Shown here piece by piece: positions 1-3,991 of a stretch of 5,624 bases of DNA. Origin of the DNA: Methylomonas sp. (lineage in GTDB: Bacteria; Pseudomonadota; Gammaproteobacteria; Methylococcales; Methylomonadaceae); the NCBI GenBank assembly GCA_026988195.1, contig JALSLS010000490.1, forward strand, positions 1 to 5,624. Reading direction: 5' to 3'. The notes beneath the pieces are model-generated. The model did not search any database. It was not told the origin of the DNA and was given only the letters and a program-made list of their open reading frames with translations. Position numbers and translations under genes: made by a program. The stretch's first letter is position 1. Every line of letters starts with the position of its first letter.

Positions 1-364
1 GCTCAACCAACTGACTTAGATTTAAGGTAATAGCATCACCATCTGGCCCCTTTAATTTATTATTAGCAAAATTTGAAGCTTGCACGCCAAAAGTAGGGTT
101 AGGTAATAGATTTGCCTGTAAAGTAGCCGCCTCACGGGCACGAATTTCTTGAGAAAAAGCCGCAAGTTTAGGGCTGCCTGTTAGTGCCAGCGCAAGTGCC
201 TGAGATAAAACCAACTCAGTTGTTGGTTCTTTAACAGCTAATAAGGCAGCCGAGGGCTGTGTCGTTTTATCTGCATACGCAGGAGGAAAAGCTAAACAAC
301 TCCCTAAAATCGTTAGCGAGAGTATCTTGCGCGAAGTATGATGGTTTTTTACGAGTGGGTTCAT
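1..364 (-). CDS. CzcC/TolC-family outer membrane efflux protein, N-terminal part
   Basis: This is the first 121 codons of a gene that continues past the left edge. It starts at ATG 364-362 behind a strong AGGAGG ribosome site (369-374). The product begins MNPLVKNHHTSRKIL and has a hydrophobic signal segment ending near PAYA (about residues 20-31), which implies export. After a short linker come the hallmarks of the first outer-membrane efflux (OEP) repeat: LVLSQALALALTGSPKLAAF, an alpha-helical stretch with REAATLQANLLPNPTFGV, and then TLNLSQLVE. The order of a QAL helix, a 'LLPNPxxxV' strand and a 'LSQLxE' strand is typical of CzcC/CusC-type channels of metal RND pumps. The family role is the outer-membrane exit duct. 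The metal cannot be told from this fragment. It lies downstream of the small exported His/Cys protein at 990-643 on the same strand, with repeat copy 1 between them. It differs clearly in sequence from the TolC-family protein at 2711. Confidence 0.85.
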   Translation of the reverse strand, partial: MNPLVKNHHTSRKILSLTILGSCLAFPPAYADKTTQPSAALLAVKEPTTELVLSQALALALTGSPKLAAFSQEIRAREAATLQANLLPNPTFGVQASNFANNKLKGPDGDAITLNLSQLVE

Positions 365-368
365 TGAA

Positions 369-374
369 CCTCCT
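369..374 (-). promoter_or_regulatory. Strong Shine-Dalgarno site of the left TolC-family gene
   Basis: The minus strand reads AGGAGG, then four bases, then ATG at 364. It fixes the start of a gene that has only its 5' end in the window. A hairpin-capable stretch lies just upstream at about 393-409 (CTCAAG, loop TAAAA, CCTGAG, one mismatch). I could not identify a convincing -35/-10 pair here. Confidence 0.8.
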
Positions 375-473
375 AATCTGAAAACATATAATCTCAAGTA
401 AAACCTGAGAAATGAAATAGAAAAGGCGTTAGAACAGGATAAGAGACTGGGTTTTTTCCAGCATCATTAAGTT

Positions 474-591
474 GTAGGATGTACTGAGGCACGAATAACA
501 CCATGGATGGTGTGTAAAGTAGAACAACGCACTAGCAGTTGCCGAGCGCATCGCTTTGTGTGATGCGCTTCCTATAGTCAGCACATCCTAC
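474..591 (+). repeat. MITE-like dispersed repeat, copy 1 (118 bp)
   Basis: This element starts GTAGGATGTACTGAGG and ends GCACATCCTAC, so its ends form an imperfect terminal inverted repeat. The inner part holds two hairpins: ACACCAT/ATGGTGT around a two-base loop (498-513), and AGCGCATC/GATGCGCT around a nine-base loop (545-569). The order and sequence of the inner blocks match copy 2 at 2451-2638 on the same strand, including the GGATGGTGTGTA, AACGCACTAG and CAGTTGCCGAGCGCATCG blocks. There is no reading frame for a transposase, so it would have to be moved in trans or be a relic. It sits between the small exported protein and the TolC-family gene of the left locus. Boundaries are approximate because bases just outside the ends are also partly shared between copies. 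REP/BIME-type repeats are an alternative label. Confidence 0.8.
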
Positions 592-632
592 TTATACTTA
601 AATAGCAGTCCAATATTCCTTATCCATCAAAC

Positions 633-648
633 GCCTAAGCGTTTAGGC
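633..648 (-). terminator. Short hairpin overlapping the stop codon of the left small gene
   Basis: The sequence GCCTAAGCGTTTAGGC can form a six-base-pair stem with a four-base loop. On the minus strand the stop codon TAA (645-643) of the small gene lies inside it. No run of T follows on the minus strand (it reads GTTTGATGG), so it is a poor intrinsic terminator. It may instead protect the mRNA end or be coincidental. Confidence 0.3.
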
Positions 649-990
649 AATAGGAGGTCGTAACTTAGGTAGGGTGTCTCTGGAGTACCAGAAATCAGGT
701 GGAAGAGGGGAATTGATAGTGTTTTGTACAGGAATATTCTTTACTACAAAAGCGTTGCTTGCAAGTGTTTGTCCCATGTGTCCGCCATGGTCATAACTGC
801 AAACTCCACAGTGCGAATTATGATCCTCTGCAACTGTTTGAATAGCAGAGTCAAAGTGAGATTGTTGCATAGAAAAAACAGGGTGAGCCTGATCTGCATC
901 CGCAACTGACCAGTCATGAATATCCGTCACCATCCAGGTAGACATCCAAAAAGTCAAAAATGCTAAAAAATAAATACTCACTCGTTTCAT
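643..990 (-). CDS. Small exported His/Cys-rich protein of a metal-resistance locus (CzcI/DUF2946-like)
   Basis: The product is 115 residues from ATG 990-988. It starts MKRVSIYFLAFLTFWMSTW, a basic then hydrophobic stretch that fits a signal peptide or anchor, so the protein should act in the periplasm. The middle is rich in metal ligands: H57, H60, C61, C64, H68, H71 and M72 in the segment HNSHCGVCSYDHGGHM. The end is SPLPPDFWYSRDTLPKLRPP followed by IA. Small exported proteins with a Cys/His cluster and a C-terminal RPP motif are common beside CzcCBA/Cus efflux operons (CzcI-like, DUF2946-like); I infer that membership from pattern only. The frame stays open upstream to a TTG at 1065, but that start would lie inside the Fur-like box, so I chose the internal ATG. 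No clear Shine-Dalgarno precedes it. It lies upstream of the left TolC-family gene on the same strand and resembles the protein at 2046. Confidence 0.7.
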   Translation of the reverse strand: MKRVSIYFLAFLTFWMSTWMVTDIHDWSVADADQAHPVFSMQQSHFDSAIQTVAEDHNSHCGVCSYDHGGHMGQTLASNAFVVKNIPVQNTINSPLPPDFWYSRDTLPKLRPPIA

Positions 991-1057
991 GCAGTAGATG
1001 ATAACAAGAATCAATAAAAGTTCAACTAAATTTTCTATAAGGCGAATGAAAAAATTT

Positions 1058-1078
1058 ATTGACAATGATTCTCGTTTA
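1058..1078. promoter_or_regulatory. Fur-like operator upstream of the left small gene
   Basis: The plus strand reads ATTGACAATGATTCTCG then TTTA. The core GACAATGATTCTCGTT matches the Fur pattern GATAATGATTATCATT at 13 of 16 positions. A 21-base box at 1985-2005, upstream of the related gene at 2046, matches this one at 17 of 21 positions. It lies 68 bases upstream of the ATG at 990, a plausible operator distance. I see no good minus-strand -35/-10 pair; TTGTCA followed by TTATAG has a spacer of 19, which is poor. Fur is the natural reading but another repressor with a GAGAAT half-site is possible. Confidence 0.5.
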
Positions 1079-1188
1079 AATTGTTATCAATAGAGTTTTC
1101 TGTTTTAGAGGCAGTAATAAATAATATACCTACCCCTCTTATTAGCAGAAAGTTGAATGAGCACATCGTTTAATATATCATATACATA

Positions 1189-1194
1189 TATAAT
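1189..1194 (+). promoter_or_regulatory. Likely -10 element (TATAAT) of the toxin-antitoxin operon
   Basis: A perfect TATAAT stands 28 bases before the antitoxin ATG, in a very AT-rich stretch (about 1169-1212) with several overlapping TATA-type words. The -35 position holds only TCGTTT, which is weak. The TATA-type palindromic words around it could be where the antitoxin binds to repress its own operon, which is the rule for this family, but I cannot define an operator. Confidence 0.45.
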
Positions 1195-1221
1195 GTTTAT
1201 GTACTTATATAAGGGGCTAAA

Positions 1222-1476
1222 ATGAAGGAATTAAGCGTATCTCAAGCACAAAAACAGTTTACTTCTCTTTTATCAGATTTAGAGGTAACCACTATTATAG
1301 ATAAAAAAAGTCATATTAAAAAAGCTGTTTTGATGCCGTACAATCTCTATGAAAAGCTGGTTTCAAAAAAAGAAAATAGCGCTCCCAAAGAGAACATAGA
1401 GCTGGATCAGTTTGTTGGTTTGTTATCAGATGAGTTTAAAACAGAGGACGCAAGGTACAATGCAATAATCAAATGA
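1222..1476 (+). CDS. Type II antitoxin, Phd/YefM-like
   Basis: The 84-residue protein starts at ATG 1222 behind AAGGGG (1211-1216). The N-terminal half, MKELSVSQAQKQFTSLLSDL and onward to about residue 48, fits the Phd/YefM fold: a short strand, the 'SVSQAQKQFTSLL' helix, a strand ending before KKSHIKKAVLMPYNLYEKL. This part normally dimerises and binds the operon's own operator. The C-terminal tail (about residues 49-84) is acidic and low in structure cues, and should wrap and neutralise the toxin. Its stop overlaps the toxin start (ATGA at 1473-1476), the usual arrangement that makes antitoxin first and couples the toxin to it. Base composition is more AT-rich than the efflux genes, which hints at separate acquisition. 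The family call is by pattern; the pairing with a PIN toxin supports it. Confidence 0.82.
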   Translation: MKELSVSQAQKQFTSLLSDLEVTTIIDKKSHIKKAVLMPYNLYEKLVSKKENSAPKENIELDQFVGLLSDEFKTEDARYNAIIK

Positions 1477-1868
1477 AACTATTTTTAGATACCAATATCT
1501 TTATGGATATATTATTTGAGCGGGAGAATTGTATCTATGCCAAGCAGATTATTCAATCCATACTAGATGGAGAACATGACGGCTACGTCGCCGATATTTC
1601 AATTTTAAATATTGACTATGTAGCAAAAAAACAAATACAGAAAGTTCGTGATTTTTTACATTTTATTGAAAATAATTTTGTTATTGTGGGTGCTGATAAT
1701 GGAGATATACTTAAAGCACTAAAGCTGGAGAACCATGATTTAGAGGATAATTTACAATATATTTTGGCGAAAAAATCAGCTTGTGACTTGATTATTAGTA
1801 ATGATAAGACGTTTATCAAAAGCAGCCTTTCTGTTTTGAACGCAGAGTTATTTTTAATGCAGGATTAG
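1473..1868 (+). CDS. PIN-domain ribonuclease toxin (VapC-like)
   Basis: The 131-residue protein has the PIN layout and full usual length. The first acidic site is D6 in MKLFLDTNIFMDIL. Later acidic sites are D92 (HDLEDNLQYILAKK), D105 (SACDLIISND) and D111. Family members are Mg-dependent RNases that cut tRNA or rRNA and stop growth when the antitoxin is lost. The second conserved acid, usually a Glu around residue 45, is replaced in SILNIDYVAKK by N46, with D48 two residues on; the pattern 'N.xYVxKK' suggests the PIN_3-type subgroup, where I recall Asn being common here. The start overlaps the antitoxin stop by ATGA, and no Shine-Dalgarno lies at a workable distance (AAGG at 1452-1455 is 17 bases away), so translation is probably coupled to the antitoxin. 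No frameshift is visible, so it appears intact. Confidence 0.85.
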   Translation: MKLFLDTNIFMDILFERENCIYAKQIIQSILDGEHDGYVADISILNIDYVAKKQIQKVRDFLHFIENNFVIVGADNGDILKALKLENHDLEDNLQYILAKKSACDLIISNDKTFIKSSLSVLNAELFLMQD

Positions 1869-1984
1869 GGAGATGAAAATAATAGCGAGGTCGCGTTTCC
1901 TCCACAAAAACCTAGTCTGTCCCTTATTACCCATCAAAAGAGGAAAAAAATCAAACAAGCTTTTTAAAAACTACCGTCGTCTTA

Positions 1985-2005
1985 ATTGACAACAATTCTC
2001 AATTA
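1985..2005. promoter_or_regulatory. Fur-like operator upstream of the right small gene
   Basis: The plus strand reads ATTGACAACAATTCTCAA then TTA and matches the box at 1058-1078 at 17 of 21 positions, in the same absolute orientation. It matches the Fur pattern less well than that box (about 11 of 16). It covers the -35 hexamer and most of the spacer of the promoter at 1986-2014, so a protein bound here would block RNA polymerase. Confidence 0.45.
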
Positions 2006-2014
2006 GCTTATTCT
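1986..2014 (+). promoter_or_regulatory. Sigma70-type promoter of the right metal locus
   Basis: A perfect -35 TTGACA (1986-1991) is followed after exactly 17 bases by TATTCT (2009-2014), four of six to the -10 consensus. Transcription would start near 2021, about 25 bases before the ATG at 2046. This is the best promoter in the window. It may drive the small gene and, by read-through across repeat copy 2, also the efflux operon, for which I find no good promoter of its own. Confidence 0.6.
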
Positions 2015-2045
2015 AAAAATAGAAATTTTCAAATAACTTAAACTA

Positions 2046-2429
2046 ATGAAAAAATCAGACCTATCAATTTTACTTATCCTAATGATGTTGATAACGCCCA
2101 TTGCTTCGGCGTTTGACCATTGTGCAGGGATGGATATGTCTGGTCACTTGTCTGATAACCATCTATCTTCTGTTACTTTATCAACCGATGATGCGATGCA
2201 TTTAGGGCATAAAAAAATGCTTACAGGGGTTGTTCAGAACGACCAAGTTGATATGGACTGCCATACTAGTGGTAGCTGTACTATTCATGTCTGTGGTGGT
2301 TATGGCATGACTTCTTCTGCACCTACATTAAACACTGTTAGCTCTCCCTATTATTCATTTTTTGAATACACTTCACCCTATAATACCGTTTTACCTTCTG
2401 AGCTAAGACCCCCGATAGTCATCCTCTAA
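2046..2429 (+). CDS. Small exported Cys/Met/His-rich protein, likely periplasmic copper-type metal binder
   Basis: The 127-residue product has a clear signal peptide, MKKSDLSILLILMMLITPIA then SA, with likely cleavage after residue 22. The mature part is full of soft-metal ligands: C26, M29, M31, H34; M51, H52, H55, M58; M70, C72, H73, C78, H81, C83 and M88. Cys plus Met plus His points to Cu(I)/Ag(I) more than to Zn or Co. The C-terminus reads SPYNTVLPSELRPPIVIL and shares the LP.LRPPI ending with the protein at 990-643, so the two are probably distant paralogues. Its role is inferred: capture or sensing of metal in the periplasm next to the efflux pump. No Shine-Dalgarno is visible before the ATG, although the leader is only about 25 bases. 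It precedes the efflux operon, separated by repeat copy 2. I do not recognise an exact family. Confidence 0.75.
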   Translation: MKKSDLSILLILMMLITPIASAFDHCAGMDMSGHLSDNHLSSVTLSTDDAMHLGHKKMLTGVVQNDQVDMDCHTSGSCTIHVCGGYGMTSSAPTLNTVSSPYYSFFEYTSPYNTVLPSELRPPIVIL

Positions 2430-2450
2430 CCGAGGATTTGTATACCCTAA

Positions 2451-2638
2451 GTAGGATGTGCTGAGGTACGAAGAGCACCACGGATGGTGTGTAGTAGAGC
2501 AACGCACTAGGGCAGGAAGCCCGTAGGTAGAGTAACGCAGGAGCAGTTACCGAGGAGCAGTTGCCGAGCGCATCGTTGACGTGCTTCAATCAAAAACGAT
2601 CACTTTGCTGATGCGCTTCGTGCCTCAGCACATCCTAC
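2451..2638 (+). repeat. MITE-like dispersed repeat, copy 2 (188 bp)
   Basis: The ends are an almost perfect terminal inverted repeat: GTAGGATGTGCTGAGG followed by TACGAA on the left, and its complement with CACGAA on the right (21 of 22 positions). Inner blocks follow the same order as copy 1 on the same strand, but this copy is 70 bases longer. Part of the difference is a direct tandem duplication of 14 bases, GGAGCAGTTACCGA (2540-2553) and GGAGCAGTTGCCGA (2554-2567). The arm AGCGCATCG near 2567-2575 pairs with GATGCGCT at 2610-2617. It has no transposase frame. The word TTGTATAC occurs just outside both ends (2438-2445 and 2642-2649), possibly a trace of insertion. It fills most of the gap between the small gene and the efflux operon. 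Confidence 0.85.
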
Positions 2639-2667
2639 AGCTTGTATACACTCCTCTCAATACACAG

Positions 2668-2686
2668 ACTGGTTATGCCAGTTTTT
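2668..2686 (+). terminator. Terminator-like hairpin in front of the efflux operon
   Basis: ACTGG (2668-2672), loop TTATG, CCAGT (2678-2682) then T to 2686 has the form of a small rho-independent terminator, with only five strong pairs. It ends 25 bases before the TolC-family ATG at 2711. A functional terminator would leave no room for a separate promoter after it, so it is either leaky, part of an attenuator, or weak. It could also end transcripts of the small gene at 2046. Confidence 0.4.
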
Positions 2687-2710
2687 ACTTCCCTTGTGTA
2701 AGAGGATCTT

Positions 2711-3991
2711 ATGATTTTACCCAACAAAACCACCGCATTTTTTATATTGCTGGTTTTATCCAGCATCGTAAACGCGGAACAAGCTCATTTATTAACGCTG
2801 CAATCTGCGCTTGATATTGCAGTCCAAGACAATCCCAGCTTGGCACAAATTCAGGCACGTTCTGAAGCTATGGCAACTATCCCGTCACAGGTCGGCAGTT
2901 TGCCCGATCCGGTGATTAGTTTTAACGCTTTAAACCTGCCTGTCAACAGCTTCGACACTCGCCAGGAAAATATGACCCAAATGCAGGGTGGTATTTCTCA
3001 GGCAATTCCTTTCTTCGGCAAGCTCGCTTTGCGTGAACAGGCTGCCACTTATCAGGCAGAAGCGGCAACCTACGATGTAACAGAAGCTCGTTTCCGTCTA
3101 TTACGTGATGTTAAAAAGACCTGGTGGGCACACTTTTATCTGGACAGGGCTTTAGAAATTATCATCGCCAACCAGAATCTATTACGTCAATTCGTTAAAA
3201 TTGCACAAACAAAATATGAAGTGGGCGAAGGATTACAGCAGGACGTGCTACTCGCCCAACTGGAACTCTCTAAATTATTAGATACTGAAATCCGCTTAAC
3301 GGGTGCGATATATAAAGTCAAAGCACAATTGAATGCTTTACTTGATCAAGCTGCAAATCAAGCATTGCAAATCCCCAAGAAAACTCAAGAAGACCTCCCT
3401 ACCCTACAAGCTGAATCACTGTTATTTGAACAGGCTGAAAGCTATCGCGCGCTACTGGCTTCCAGACGTGAGTCTATTCATGCGGCACAATCCCGACTTG
3501 ATCTGGCTAAAAAAGATTATTTCCCTGATTTTAAAGTTGGGGCTTTTTATGGTGGTCGTAATGACACATTAGCAGGGCAAGAACGCGCTGACTTTCTCAG
3601 CTTAAAATTGAGTATGAATATACCTATTTTTGCAGCAACTAAACAGCAAAAAGCGGTAACTCAACGTAGCCGTGAACTGATGCAACAACGCTATGCCCTG
3701 CAAGATCAATGGAATAATGTACGTGCTGAAATATCAACGGCCTATAGTGAGTTTCATCAAACTAAAAATCAGGTCGTCCTGTTTAAAAGCGGCATTATCC
3801 CTCAAGCAAGACAAACGGTTGCTTCCATGTTGGCAGGTTATCAAGTCAACAAGGTTGATTTTTTAAATCTGGTGCGTAGTCAAATCACTTTATATAACTA
3901 TGAAACCCAATACTGGAAGGCGTTAACACAAGCCAACCAGGCTTTAGCACAATTGACTGCCGTGGTCGGCAAGGAAGAAATCTATGAATAA
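2711..3991 (+). CDS. TolC-family outer membrane channel of a metal RND efflux system (CusC/CzcC-like)
   Basis: The 426-residue protein is full length for the family. It starts at ATG 2711 behind AGAGGA (2701-2706). A signal peptide, MILPNKTTAFFILLVLSSIV then NA, should be cut after residue 22; no lipobox Cys follows, so unlike E. coli CusC it is not a lipoprotein. The first OEP repeat has LTLQSALDIAVQDNPSLAQI, LPDPVISFNALNLP and the hallmark GGISQAIPFFGKLALREQAA (residues 93-112). The second repeat has SRLDLAKKDYFPDFKVGAFY and LSLKLSMNIPIFAATKQQKA, with long helices between. Three copies normally form the outer-membrane exit duct for the RND pump. Its last eight bases overlap the adaptor start (ATGAATAA), so the operon is tightly coupled. 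Metal specificity comes from the neighbours, not from this gene. Confidence 0.93.
   Translation: MILPNKTTAFFILLVLSSIVNAEQAHLLTLQSALDIAVQDNPSLAQIQARSEAMATIPSQVGSLPDPVISFNALNLPVNSFDTRQENMTQMQGGISQAIPFFGKLALREQAATYQAEAATYDVTEARFRLLRDVKKTWWAHFYLDRALEIIIANQNLLRQFVKIAQTKYEVGEGLQQDVLLAQLELSKLLDTEIRLTGAIYKVKAQLNALLDQAANQALQIPKKTQEDLPTLQAESLLFEQAESYRALLASRRESIHAAQSRLDLAKKDYFPDFKVGAFYGGRNDTLAGQERADFLSLKLSMNIPIFAATKQQKAVTQRSRELMQQRYALQDQWNNVRAEISTAYSEFHQTKNQVVLFKSGIIPQARQTVASMLAGYQVNKVDFLNLVRSQITLYNYETQYWKALTQANQALAQLTAVVGKEEIYE

Noticed and set aside
724..909. A 61-codon plus-strand frame opposite the left small gene.
   Set aside because: It is antisense to a better-supported exported protein and shows no domain or ribosome site.
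643..1065. A longer start (TTG at 1065) for the left small gene, adding 25 hydrophobic residues.
   Set aside because: The TTG lies inside the Fur-like box with no ribosome site, and the internal ATG at 990 begins a normal signal-type sequence (MKRVSIYFLAFLTFW).
1616..1819. A minus-strand frame inside the PIN toxin gene.
   Set aside because: It is a shadow of a complete, family-like toxin gene on the plus strand.
1869..1985. Possible terminator behind the toxin gene near CAAGCTTTTTAAAAAC.
   Set aside because: The T run is present but no stable GC-containing stem precedes it.
2581..2814. An open frame of 77 codons running from repeat copy 2 into the TolC-family gene.
   Set aside because: It combines repeat sequence with an out-of-frame shadow of the signal peptide region, has no ribosome site and no recognisable product.
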